Source of the DNA: a virus
IMG/VR virus record: IMGVR_UViG_3300020437_000005
Coordinates: 1-64,000 of that record
Direction: 5' to 3' (one strand)
Length of the DNA: 64,000 bases
The notes beneath the pieces are model-generated. The model did not search any database. It saw nothing but the letters and a program-made list of their open reading frames with translations, and had not been told where the DNA came from. Numbering within the stretch: position 1 is the first letter of the stretch; each line of letters opens with the position of its first letter. This document shows, piece by piece, positions 44,207 through 50,096 of this stretch. A program made the translations under genes and the position numbers.

Positions 44207-45101
44207 GAACACTCATCTACAACATCCAGAGGACGCCATTCTCACTGGTGATCTCTCTGTTCTCGATTGGTTCGCTGCACCAGACAGTCACATCAGCACG
44301 AAAATGGATGGTGCTCCTGCTATTGTCTGGGGCACTAATCCTGCAACTGGTAACAAGTTTGTGGGAACAAAATCTGTCTTCAACAAAGTCAAAATCAAAA
44401 TCAATGAAACGCATACTGACATTGATCGGAATCATTCTGGGTCTGTTGCTGACATACTACACCATTGCCTTGATTACCTTCCTGATGTCGGTGGGATTAT
44501 TCAAGGTGATTTTATTGGGTTTGGTGGTAGTGATACTTTTTGCCCCAATACGATTACTTACACGTTCCCTGAGGTAATTCGAGAGAACATCATCATTGCT
44601 CCTCACACATATTACACTGCTGATAAAGATCTGCGTGATGCTGTTGCTCATCCCTTAAAGTTCAGAATCACTGATACGATGTATTGTAAGATCGTGCAAC
44701 CTGAGGTCAAGTTGCATCCCTACCGTGAGGATTTGTATGATATGAGTTTGTTTGCCAAGCAAATGTCCACACTATGTGAGTTTGTGGATGACAAGCAAGC
44801 AACAAAAATCAAAAAATCCATCAACGACTGCATCCGTGATGGTTATGAGGTGGACGAGAATGAAATTGCACAAAAAAACGATTGTGACATCAATCTCATT
44901 CGATTGTGGAAGTTGGTTGCAACTATGAAGGACGATCTCTTCTGGTATATCACCGAAGACGATCTGATTGACTGTAAGATTGGTGATGAAGAGTCTATGC
45001 ACGAAGGTTATGTTATCAGCAACCAATATGGTGTGTTCAAAGTTGTTGACCGACCTACATTTTCTCGTGCAAACTTCACCATTCAGAAAAGTTGGTCCTG
45101 A
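44202..45101 (+). CDS. Ligase-like covalent nucleotidyltransferase family protein
   Basis: 299 residues from ATG 44202 (MKNTHLQHPEDAILTGDLSV); a longer frame from 44109 runs through the previous gene and is rejected. Motifs in order match the DNA/RNA ligase and capping-enzyme fold: KMDG at residues 34-37 (motif I, Lys34 as the nucleotidyl lysine), IQGDFIGFG near 102 (motif III-like), EGYVI at 268-272 (motif IV), and FKVV with Lys280 (motif V). Related cyanophage proteins carry a DUF6267 label, as I recall. Substrate unknown; it could seal RNA or DNA, or use the fold for another transfer. No separate OB domain is obvious. Confidence 0.75.
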   Translation: MKNTHLQHPEDAILTGDLSVLDWFAAPDSHISTKMDGAPAIVWGTNPATGNKFVGTKSVFNKVKIKINETHTDIDRNHSGSVADILHHCLDYLPDVGGIIQGDFIGFGGSDTFCPNTITYTFPEVIRENIIIAPHTYYTADKDLRDAVAHPLKFRITDTMYCKIVQPEVKLHPYREDLYDMSLFAKQMSTLCEFVDDKQATKIKKSINDCIRDGYEVDENEIAQKNDCDINLIRLWKLVATMKDDLFWYITEDDLIDCKIGDEESMHEGYVISNQYGVFKVVDRPTFSRANFTIQKSWS

Positions 45102-45102
45102 G

Positions 45103-45139
45103 AAAGTTACTCACCTTTCGATTGTACCAGTAGTGTAAG
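45103..45139 (+). promoter_or_regulatory. 37-bp repeated intergenic element, copy 5
   Basis: AAAGTTACTCACCTT, then TCGATTGTACCAGTAGTGTAAG. One base after the preceding stop, 14 bases before the next ATG. Confidence 0.88.
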
Positions 45140-45153
45140 AACGGAGGAAACTG

Positions 45154-45486
45154 ATGCTATTTGTATCAGGAAAATCACAACACACAAAACTCACATTCAA
45201 GGTCTACGATTTCTTCCGTGAGTTGTATGATGTCAAGTCAGATGTTGAGGTGTTTCACACTGATCTGACTGATGACAATGCCTTCGGTTTTACCGAGGAG
45301 AATGGTGATGAACAATTCATTCAGATTCACAATGATCTGAGTGAGAAAGATTTTACCATCACATTGCTGCACGAACTTGTGCATGTGATGCAGAACGAAA
45401 ATGGTATCACTGATGATAAGATACGAGAAGAAGAGGCATATATGTTTGAGGACATTCTTTACAATCAGTACCTGCAATCTGTCTGA
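45154..45486 (+). CDS. Small HExxH zinc metallopeptidase-like protein
   Basis: 110 residues, with GGAGG before the ATG. The segment LLHELVHVMQ holds HExxH (His73, Glu74, His77), and DDKIREEEAY with Glu92-94 follows 15-17 residues later, a plausible third zinc ligand as in gluzincin- or SprT-like minimal peptidases. The N-terminal ~60 residues (KLTFKVYDFFRELYDV, then FIQIHNDLSEKDF) form the expected beta-sheet preceding the active helix. No signal peptide, so it acts in the cytoplasm or in the virion. Target unknown. Confidence 0.75.
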   Translation: MLFVSGKSQHTKLTFKVYDFFRELYDVKSDVEVFHTDLTDDNAFGFTEENGDEQFIQIHNDLSEKDFTITLLHELVHVMQNENGITDDKIREEEAYMFEDILYNQYLQSV

Positions 45487-45490
45487 CCCC

Positions 45491-45527
45491 AAAGTTACTC
45501 ACCTCTTGATCGTACCAGTAGTGTAAG
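45491..45527 (+). promoter_or_regulatory. 37-bp repeated intergenic element, copy 6
   Basis: AAAGTTACTCACCTC, then TTGATCGTACCAGTAGTGTAAG, close to the consensus. The similarity with copy 9 continues through GCACTCAACCA up to the next gene. Confidence 0.9.
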
Positions 45528-45537
45528 CACTCAACCA

Positions 45538-45876
45538 ATGCAAGTTACTCAAACCAAACCCCAATTCCTGACCGAAGCACTCATCGAAGTGCTCAACAAT
45601 CAGTGGAAAGTCGATGCGATCGAATCCGGTCATTCTGTTTATACTCAACTTGAGTATGAAGTTGGTCGCAAGTACATCAAAGTTTGGTCATATCTTGTTA
45701 GTGATGGTGAGAAAATGAGAGGTCGTTCTTGCTGGATGTTCGTTGACAAGAACACTGGCGAATGTTACAAACCAGCATCATACAAAGCACCTGCTAAGTA
45801 TGTCCGCTATCTGATCACTCAGTTAGCAGATAATCCTCACATTTGTGATGCCTATGGTTCGTTCTTGTATCTCTGA
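45538..45876 (+). CDS. Conserved small cyanophage protein, unknown function
   Basis: 112 residues. The core YEVGRKYIKVWSYL, then SCWMFVDKNTGECYKPASYKAPAKYVRYL resembles a protein family widespread in marine T4-like and other cyanophages (GRKYxK...FVDKxTGDxYKPASWKAPA), with no known function. First gene of a four-gene cluster behind element copy 6. No Shine-Dalgarno sequence is visible; the ATG follows CAACCA. Confidence 0.85.
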   Translation: MQVTQTKPQFLTEALIEVLNNQWKVDAIESGHSVYTQLEYEVGRKYIKVWSYLVSDGEKMRGRSCWMFVDKNTGECYKPASYKAPAKYVRYLITQLADNPHICDAYGSFLYL

Positions 45877-45929
45877 TTATGTTCTCTGACACCAATCGTC
45901 AACTCCGCAAACTTTCTATCTACAAACCC

Positions 45930-46139
45930 ATGCAATTCCAAGTCACACAAATTGAGTTTGATTTCACTGACGATGTGTTTCCTGATGAAGCACTGCCAGT
46001 AGAAGAACAAGAACTTATTGTTGCAGAAACTTGTAATACTATCTGGGAGGCATGTGATGAGGATGATCTCATCGAGGAGATCACATCTGCATCAGGTTGG
46101 TGCATCAAATCCGTTGATTATGTTCACGTTCTTAACTGA
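45930..46139 (+). CDS. Conserved small acidic cyanophage protein
   Basis: 69 residues from ATG 45930: MQFQVTQIEFDFTDD, then EEQELIVAETCNTIWEACDEDDLIEE, ITSASGWCIKSVDYVHVL. I recall a family starting MQFQVTxIEFDF in cyanophages, which favours this start over ATG 45879 (17 residues longer). Very acidic with three Cys. Function unknown. Confidence 0.78.
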   Translation: MQFQVTQIEFDFTDDVFPDEALPVEEQELIVAETCNTIWEACDEDDLIEEITSASGWCIKSVDYVHVLN

Positions 46140-46144
46140 AACTC

Positions 46145-46312
46145 ATGATTACTTCCAAAGCACAAATGCTCCGCATTATGAAACAATGCGATGGAGCAGA
46201 CACTCTCACTCGTGAACAAAAGTTTCAAGTTTTCTGCAATGTTTGCGATAACATGCTCAAATCTGGTAAAATGTCCAAAGCAACACACAAACGATTCACG
46301 GAGATCTGGTGA
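46145..46312 (+). CDS. Small protein, unknown function
   Basis: 55 residues: MITSKAQMLRIMKQCDGADT, LTREQKFQVFCNVCDNMLKSG, KMSKATHKRFTEIW. Basic and helical, with three Cys. Its stop overlaps the next ATG (TGATG), so the two are coupled. Five bases separate it from the preceding gene. Confidence 0.75.
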   Translation: MITSKAQMLRIMKQCDGADTLTREQKFQVFCNVCDNMLKSGKMSKATHKRFTEIW

Positions 46313-46521
46313 TGACTAAAGACGTTACAAACTCACCAAAAGATTGGGAGGATTTCTGGTACTCACCCGAGAAATATGGTTCTTGGGAGTATTACAACTC
46401 CGAGAGTGAGGGACGTGACGTTCCTGAGATTGATCCTGAAATCTTACGCTATGTCGATTATGTTTTGGGCAATTCTCCTTATCCACCATCATTTAAGAGA
46501 AACTCAAAACTCTCAGAATGA
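46312..46521 (+). CDS. Small acidic protein, unknown function
   Basis: 69 residues: MTKDVTNSPKDWEDFWYSPEK, then YGSWEYYNSESEGRDVPEIDPEIL. Rich in Trp, Tyr and acidic residues. The ATG overlaps the previous stop; an adjacent in-frame GTG at 46309 is the alternative. Last gene of its cluster, 9 bases before element copy 7. Confidence 0.75.
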   Translation: MTKDVTNSPKDWEDFWYSPEKYGSWEYYNSESEGRDVPEIDPEILRYVDYVLGNSPYPPSFKRNSKLSE

Positions 46522-46530
46522 CAGGTTTTC

Positions 46531-46567
46531 AAAGTTACTCACCTCTTGATTGTCCTATTAGTGTAAG
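46531..46567 (+). promoter_or_regulatory. 37-bp repeated intergenic element, copy 7
   Basis: AAAGTTACTCACCTC, then TTGATTGTCCTATTAGTGTAAG. 29 bases before the next ATG. Confidence 0.88.
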
Positions 46568-46596
46568 CACCACACCAAACCAATTCTTTTCTCATC

Positions 46597-46803
46597 ATGA
46601 CCAAGTTTCGTGAGTTTGCAACAGAAGCAATGTATTTTTGTGCTTGTTTCGGTACACTCTCTCTTGTGACTTTGTTCTGCACAGTCAACATGAATACGAG
46701 TTCCTCTATCATGAATCCTGTTGATGTTGAAACTGTATCAAATCCTTCTGATACTTCACCTGCTCGTGTTGACTATCTGACCAACATTCAAGAGGGTAAC
46801 TGA
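46597..46803 (+). CDS. Small putative membrane protein
   Basis: 68 residues. The N terminus MTKFREFATEAMYFCACFGT leads into LSLVTLFCTVNM, one hydrophobic segment (residues ~11-30) preceded by few charges, so a signal anchor or single membrane helix is likely. The remaining part is polar (NPVDVETVSNPSDTSPARVD). It begins a five-gene cluster and stops just before the next ATG. Confidence 0.72.
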   Translation: MTKFREFATEAMYFCACFGTLSLVTLFCTVNMNTSSSIMNPVDVETVSNPSDTSPARVDYLTNIQEGN

Positions 46804-46980
46804 ATGAAACCCTATCCGCTTGGAATTGACAACCCCATTCTGATTAAGCAGGTGTGGGGTTCTACTGACTGGGCATTGTATTGGAGAAAAGATCACATTA
46901 AGATCGCCACATTTTCTAATCAATTCACTGCCTACGACATGCGCCGTTCTATTCTTCGTGCTCTTGGTTACGATGCTTGA
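46804..46980 (+). CDS. Small protein, unknown function
   Basis: 58 residues: MKPYPLGIDNPILIKQVWGS, TDWALYWRKDHIKIATFSNQF. Contiguous with the preceding stop. Mixed alpha/beta and basic. It overlaps the next gene by 8 bases in another frame. No family recognised. Confidence 0.72.
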   Translation: MKPYPLGIDNPILIKQVWGSTDWALYWRKDHIKIATFSNQFTAYDMRRSILRALGYDA

Positions 46981-47137
46981 TCTCATTCTTGCCTACGAAT
47001 CTGGTGAACTTGACAATGACCAGATTGTTGAATTGTTCCAACAGATCTATGACAACAAAGCATACCTTTGGTTGCAAGGTCATTACGATCGCACACTTGC
47101 TCATCTAATTGACTCCGGTCTCATTCACATTGATTGA
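46973..47137 (+). CDS. Conserved small phage protein (ExGELDxDQ / LQGHYxRT type)
   Basis: 54 residues: MLDLILAYESGELDNDQIVE, LFQQIYDNKAYLWLQGHYDR, TLAHLIDSGLIHID. I know this pattern (YExGEL...LFQxLIDxGxxWxLQGxYxRxAxxLI) as a very common small protein in phages of diverse hosts, often near DNA metabolism genes. Function not established. It starts inside the preceding gene, which supports coupling. Confidence 0.85.
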   Translation: MLDLILAYESGELDNDQIVELFQQIYDNKAYLWLQGHYDRTLAHLIDSGLIHID

Positions 47138-47146
47138 CACAAACTC

Positions 47147-47335
47147 ATGAACTACGATGTTGACGAACGCCAAACCTCCATTGATAACATGGAGGACACA
47201 TTATTTGAAAAGATGAAGTTTGCCTTTATTCGTGAGAATGTGGGTGATGCTGAAGCGATCAAGAATGAGTGGGTTGTTGATGAAGACGACGAACCGGATA
47301 ATTTTCTCTTTGTTCCCAATCTTACACTAGACTGA
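47147..47335 (+). CDS. Small acidic protein, unknown function
   Basis: 62 residues: MNYDVDERQTSIDNMEDTLF, EKMKFAFIRENVGDAEAIKN, then EDDEPDNFLFVPNLTLD. Strongly acidic. The stop overlaps the next ATG by one base (TGATG). Function unknown. Confidence 0.75.
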   Translation: MNYDVDERQTSIDNMEDTLFEKMKFAFIRENVGDAEAIKNEWVVDEDDEPDNFLFVPNLTLD

Positions 47336-47529
47336 TGACACAACTCGACTTTGATCGTTCGATGATGGAACTTAAACTGCGTAAACAGACTCTACTGGAT
47401 GAGATCGCGCAGATCAATGCTTCTATAGAGTTTCTTCAAGAACAGAAGAATAACATCGTAGGTGAACAACAGGAGAGGACAGAAGAGATCTATAATGATA
47501 TACTGGGAGATGAGTATTTCTCAGAATAA
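47335..47529 (+). CDS. Small coiled-coil protein
   Basis: 64 residues. Most of the chain (MELKLRKQTLLDEIAQINAS then IEFLQEQKNNIVGEQQERTEE) has heptad Leu/Ile spacing and should form a coiled coil. Last gene of the cluster. A GC-rich stretch followed by seven T comes after it, but I could not draw a stable hairpin there. Confidence 0.75.
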   Translation: MTQLDFDRSMMELKLRKQTLLDEIAQINASIEFLQEQKNNIVGEQQERTEEIYNDILGDEYFSE

Positions 47530-47592
47530 TAACATAACTCTCCGAGAGTTTCCGAGATTCGAGCGACGCGAGCGCCGATTTTTTTCATTCTC

Positions 47593-47629
47593 AAAGTTAC
47601 TCACCTTCTGATTGTACCAGTTGTATGAG
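47593..47629 (+). promoter_or_regulatory. 37-bp repeated intergenic element, copy 8
   Basis: AAAGTTACTCACCTT, then CTGATTGTACCAGTTGTATGAG. An ATG (47625) lies inside it, as in copy 4. This copy sits furthest (63 bases) from the preceding stop. Confidence 0.87.
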
Positions 47630-47852
47630 AATCACTTCCACCATGGTCCCTGTCCCTGACGACATCCGCGCCGCTGCCGTTCTTGAACAGATCAAAGATT
47701 GCAAGGTTGAAGATCCCTTTGGCAACCGATACAGCATTGTCGATGTTAAGTGCTTCAACGGTAAAGTGCGATCCATTGGTCTCAAAGGCGCTGATGGTGT
47801 TGTTATGTACGCCTCGAAGAATGTCTTTCTTGAAATGACATCTATTGCTTAA
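47625..47852 (+). CDS. Small protein, unknown function
   Basis: 75 residues from ATG 47625, or 69 from ATG 47643 (MVPVPDDIRAAAVLEQIKDC). The inner ATG is attractive because the outer one lies inside element copy 8 and would be lost if that element is a promoter. The chain continues DPFGNRYSIVDVKCFNGKVRSI, a compact alpha/beta pattern. No family recognised. Confidence 0.75.
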   Translation: MRITSTMVPVPDDIRAAAVLEQIKDCKVEDPFGNRYSIVDVKCFNGKVRSIGLKGADGVVMYASKNVFLEMTSIA

Positions 47853-47855
47853 TTC

Positions 47856-48038
47856 ATGAAACTTCGTAAAATTCACATGAAAACGATTCTGATTGTGTTA
47901 GTTGGTGTGCTGGTTTGGACGAACAACGATGCACGCACATTCACTGCAAAAGCACTCTATCGTGCTGCTGAGTTTGTATCACCCGAACCTGAATCTCGTT
48001 CGATCGGTGAAACAATCGATGAAATCTTCTCTCGTTAA
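47856..48038 (+). CDS. Small protein with N-terminal signal anchor
   Basis: 60 residues. MKLRKIHMKTILIVLVGVLV has a basic start and a ~15-residue hydrophobic stretch: a signal anchor or cleavable signal peptide. An inner ATG at 47877 (MKTILIVLVGVLVW) would still encode it. The rest (TFTAKALYRAAEFVSPEPES) is polar. Likely membrane-attached. Function unknown. Confidence 0.7.
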   Translation: MKLRKIHMKTILIVLVGVLVWTNNDARTFTAKALYRAAEFVSPEPESRSIGETIDEIFSR

Positions 48039-48046
48039 TTGACATC

Positions 48047-48247
48047 ATGCAAGAAACTAAGTTCAATCTCTATGGCGAACATATCCGTCCTAATGGTCAT
48101 CAACAGTGGGACATTCTGAGTTACATTGCTGAGACAAGAGAGGATGCGATTGCTGCATGTAGGAAGAACAATCCTTACTTTCACATTATCACAATTCAGG
48201 TAGATGATACATCACCTGAAGTCGTGAGGTTGCAATCTCTGATTTGA
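48047..48247 (+). CDS. Small protein, unknown function
   Basis: 66 residues: MQETKFNLYGEHIRPNGHQQ, WDILSYIAETREDAIAACRK, then FHIITIQVDD. The alternation of strands and one helix (TREDAIAACRKNN) suggests a small ferredoxin-like fold, which is inference only. Its stop codon TGA shares its last base with element copy 9. Confidence 0.72.
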   Translation: MQETKFNLYGEHIRPNGHQQWDILSYIAETREDAIAACRKNNPYFHIITIQVDDTSPEVVRLQSLI

Positions 48248-48283
48248 AAGTTACTCACCTCCTGATCGTACCAGTAGTGTAAG
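48247..48283 (+). promoter_or_regulatory. 37-bp repeated intergenic element, copy 9
   Basis: AAAGTTACTCACCTCC, then TGATCGTACCAGTAGTGTAAG. Nine bases before the next ATG, the shortest gap of the set apart from the overlapping copies. Confidence 0.9.
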
Positions 48284-48292
48284 CACTCAACC

Positions 48293-48454
48293 ATGACAGA
48301 CCAAACCTACTCCGAAATCCTCAAAGTTTGGAACGACGAAACTCCTGACGATTTTGCAATCTTCAGTGAACTCTACTACCAAATGTTCGGTGGAGAGTTT
48401 GACATTCCTTACATCACACAGTCTACCACTTCTGCATTTTTCCCCTACGATTGA
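48293..48454 (+). CDS. Small acidic protein, unknown function
   Basis: 53 residues: MTDQTYSEILKVWNDETPDD, FAIFSELYYQMFGGEFDIPY. Acidic, aromatic-rich and helical in the first half. No Shine-Dalgarno site precedes it (CAACCATG), as with other genes directly behind the repeated element. Confidence 0.7.
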   Translation: MTDQTYSEILKVWNDETPDDFAIFSELYYQMFGGEFDIPYITQSTTSAFFPYD

Positions 48455-48472
48455 TCAACAGGAGTTAGTTTG

Positions 48473-48646
48473 ATGACTTATTCTGAACTTTTGGTGCAAC
48501 TGCTTCAACTTAATACAGAACAGTTGAGGCAAGACGTTACAGTCTATGATTCTGACACTGATGAACACTATCCTATGAAGGAGTTTGTGTATGCAACTGA
48601 TGCACAAAATGTTCTAGACACTGACCACCCTATTCTTTCTTTCTGA
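48473..48646 (+). CDS. Small protein, unknown function
   Basis: 57 residues: MTYSELLVQLLQLNTEQLRQ, DVTVYDSDTDEHYPMKEFVY. The pattern ELLxQLxxLxxEQLxxDVTVYDxxxDEHY is familiar from small phage proteins of unknown function. An AGGAG-like site (CAGGAGTT) lies 11 bases upstream. Four bases before the next gene. Confidence 0.75.
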   Translation: MTYSELLVQLLQLNTEQLRQDVTVYDSDTDEHYPMKEFVYATDAQNVLDTDHPILSF

Positions 48647-48649
48647 ACC

Positions 48650-49060
48650 ATGTCTACCAACGCAAGAATCGCAATTCAACTGTCAGACAAACCCGGTTAC
48701 TATGTCTCTGTTTATCATCACTGGGATGGTTATCCGCAGTGGTTGGGTAAGACTCTCGGACAACACTTTGACTCTCGTAAGTTAGCATCCGATCTGATTG
48801 ATGGTGGAGACATGTCATGCTGCTGGTCAGATACAGACTGGAACATGAAGAAACTCCCAACCAATCGTCCTCTCTATTATTCTGAGCGTGGTGAGGATTG
48901 CCCTCCTCAACTTGCAACCACTACAGACGATTTGTTCGAGCAATGTGAGAACTGTGGTGCAGAGTATGTTTACATCTACACTCCAGATCACGGTTGGGTA
49001 TCACACAGTGTCTATGATTATACTTCTGGCAAATTTCAATCAGCAACTCTCTCTAACTAA
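48650..49060 (+). CDS. Conserved phage protein with HWDGYP motif
   Basis: 136 residues. The N-terminal half, ARIAIQLSDKPGYYVSVYHH then WDGYPQWLGKTL and LIDGGDMSCCWSDT, matches a family seen in phages and some bacteria (...YxSxYxHWDGYPxxxGxxL...), function unknown. The C-terminal part has CENCGAEY, a possible half zinc knuckle, then YIYTPDHGWV. Likely a cytoplasmic protein. It is the longest gene in its cluster. Confidence 0.82.
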   Translation: MSTNARIAIQLSDKPGYYVSVYHHWDGYPQWLGKTLGQHFDSRKLASDLIDGGDMSCCWSDTDWNMKKLPTNRPLYYSERGEDCPPQLATTTDDLFEQCENCGAEYVYIYTPDHGWVSHSVYDYTSGKFQSATLSN

Positions 49061-49069
49061 CATTCAATC

Positions 49070-49291
49070 ATGACAACTTCCACTTTTCTCACTAACATGA
49101 ACGACGAGCAACTTGACAAACTCAAAGACAACTATGCCTACCTGATTGTGGATGGTATGGATATGGATTCTCTCATTACTTTCGCTGTCGAAACTGTTGC
49201 TCACAATTTAGAAACCTGGACAGAGGAAGAAATCAAGGAAGAGATTCTCGATCATTATGGTGAAGAAACTCTGAATGATCTTCTATCCTAA
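49070..49291 (+). CDS. Small acidic protein, unknown function
   Basis: 73 residues: MTTSTFLTNMNDEQLDKLKD, NYAYLIVDGMDMDSLITFAV, ETVAHNLETWTEEEIKEEIL. All-helical and strongly acidic. Last gene before the 343-base gene-free regulatory stretch. No family recognised. Confidence 0.75.
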   Translation: MTTSTFLTNMNDEQLDKLKDNYAYLIVDGMDMDSLITFAVETVAHNLETWTEEEIKEEILDHYGEETLNDLLS

Positions 49292-49354
49292 AATCACACA
49301 AATTTAAGTATAATCACTCACAAAAATGATTCAAAATCAATTAAAAATGGTTTA

Positions 49355-49361
49355 ATAAATA
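49355..49361 (+). promoter_or_regulatory. Late-type motif (ATAAATA) in gene-free stretch
   Basis: ATAAATA with no gene within 270 bases downstream. Possibly fortuitous in AT-rich sequence. Confidence 0.25.
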
Positions 49362-49396
49362 TACTTTCGTTTTCTATCTCTCTTGTTACTTGACAG

Positions 49397-49432
49397 TTAC
49401 TCCGTGGTTGTTTGACAGTATCTGCGGAGTAA
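49397..49432. repeat. 8-bp inverted repeat with 20-base spacer
   Basis: TTACTCCG at 49397 and CGGAGTAA at 49425. The left arm directly follows one TTGACA box and the spacer contains another, so it could be an operator or an RNA stem. Confidence 0.5.
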
Positions 49433-49557
49433 TTGCACTGATAAATGTACGAACTTATAGTGATCTTGGACCTCATTCTATCACCACTCCGCGAAAATGT
49501 CAAGTCCCCCGCAATCAGAAATCCCACACAAAACACTTCGTAATATAAGGAGGACTC

Positions 49558-49564
49558 ATAAATA
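49558..49564 (+). promoter_or_regulatory. T4-type late promoter motif (ATAAATA)
   Basis: ATAAATA lies 70 bases before the start at 49635 and just before a sigma-70 promoter for the same gene. Confidence 0.35.
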
Positions 49565-49576
49565 GTCTGCGGTAGA

Positions 49577-49605
49577 TTGACAGATTCTCTCTGACGATCT
49601 ATAAT
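49577..49605 (+). promoter_or_regulatory. Perfect sigma-70 promoter
   Basis: TTGACA, 17-base spacer, TATAAT: both hexamers match the consensus exactly. Transcription should start near 49612, giving a leader of about 23 bases to the gene at 49635. Confidence 0.92.
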
Positions 49606-49634
49606 AACAAAGTAACACTCCCACCCTTCCAACC

Positions 49635-49808
49635 ATGCCTGCTATCTATCACCAAGCACAGAAGAGTAAGTATCGCATCACCCTGGAAATCGAAGCAATG
49701 AGTGACTTCGACCCGCATAATATCAACTGGGATCGATTGTTTAAGTTGGAAGGTTCGGAGAATTGTGATGCTTATATAGAGGACCTGAGTACACCTGACC
49801 GTTGGTAA
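49635..49808 (+). CDS. Small protein, unknown function
   Basis: 57 residues: MPAIYHQAQKSKYRITLEIE, AMSDFDPHNINWDRLFKLEG, SENCDAYIEDLSTPDRW. This is the first gene behind a perfect host promoter and so probably among the earliest and most strongly expressed. The YRITLEIEAMSDFDPHNINW phrase is reminiscent of small cyanophage proteins; no function known. Confidence 0.75.
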   Translation: MPAIYHQAQKSKYRITLEIEAMSDFDPHNINWDRLFKLEGSENCDAYIEDLSTPDRW

Positions 49809-49821
49809 TCGCAGTCGCTTT

Positions 49822-49858
49822 AAAGTTACTCACCTCTTGATCGTACCAGTGGTGTAAG
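49822..49858 (+). promoter_or_regulatory. 37-bp repeated intergenic element, copy 10
   Basis: AAAGTTACTCACCTC, then TTGATCGTACCAGTGGTGTAAG. 22 bases before the next ATG. Confidence 0.9.
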
Positions 49859-49880
49859 AAACCAACAGAAACAAACAAAC

Positions 49881-50054
49881 ATGCTCACCCGATCTGATCT
49901 TCTCACCGTTCGCGACTACTTCTCCGGAGATGAGTGGGACCTGATTGATGCTGCTCTCAGTGAGTATCAGGACCATTTTGACACTGATGAAGATGCAATC
50001 GTGTTCAACACATTGCAATCGAAACTCGCAGGATTGTTCCGTATTGTAGACTGA
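49881..50054 (+). CDS. Small acidic protein, unknown function
   Basis: 57 residues: MLTRSDLLTVRDYFSGDEWD, LIDAALSEYQDHFDTDEDAI, then LQSKLAGLFRIVD. Acidic and helical. It stands behind element copy 10 and is followed 42 bases later by the next gene. No domain recognised. Confidence 0.72.
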   Translation: MLTRSDLLTVRDYFSGDEWDLIDAALSEYQDHFDTDEDAIVFNTLQSKLAGLFRIVD

Positions 50055-50096
50055 GAATCGGTACTCTAAGTAACACTCAACTATCACTCTCACATC

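Larger units (their letters stand above)
49292..49634 (+). promoter_or_regulatory. Gene-free regulatory stretch
   Basis: 343 bases without a convincing gene. It holds an AT-rich left part, two late-type ATAAATA motifs (49355 and 49558), three TTGACA boxes (49390, 49411, 49577), an 8-bp inverted repeat, an orphan AGGAGG with no start codon after it, and one perfect sigma-70 promoter at its right end. The minus-strand frame through it has no coding character. Confidence 0.6.

Noticed and set aside
47530-47592. Possible terminator before element copy 8 (GC-rich stretch then seven T)
   Set aside because: The GC-rich part consists of direct repeats (CGAGCG) rather than inverted ones; I could not form a stable stem.
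49318-49632. 104-codon minus-strand frame in the gene-free stretch
   Set aside because: All genes in the window are on the + strand, there is no ribosome-binding site, and the frame is interrupted by promoter-like sequence. The stretch is better read as regulatory.
40990-49858. Possible CRISPR or tandem repeat array formed by the ten 37-bp elements
   Set aside because: Copies are hundreds to thousands of bases apart, separated by genes rather than spacers of constant size.
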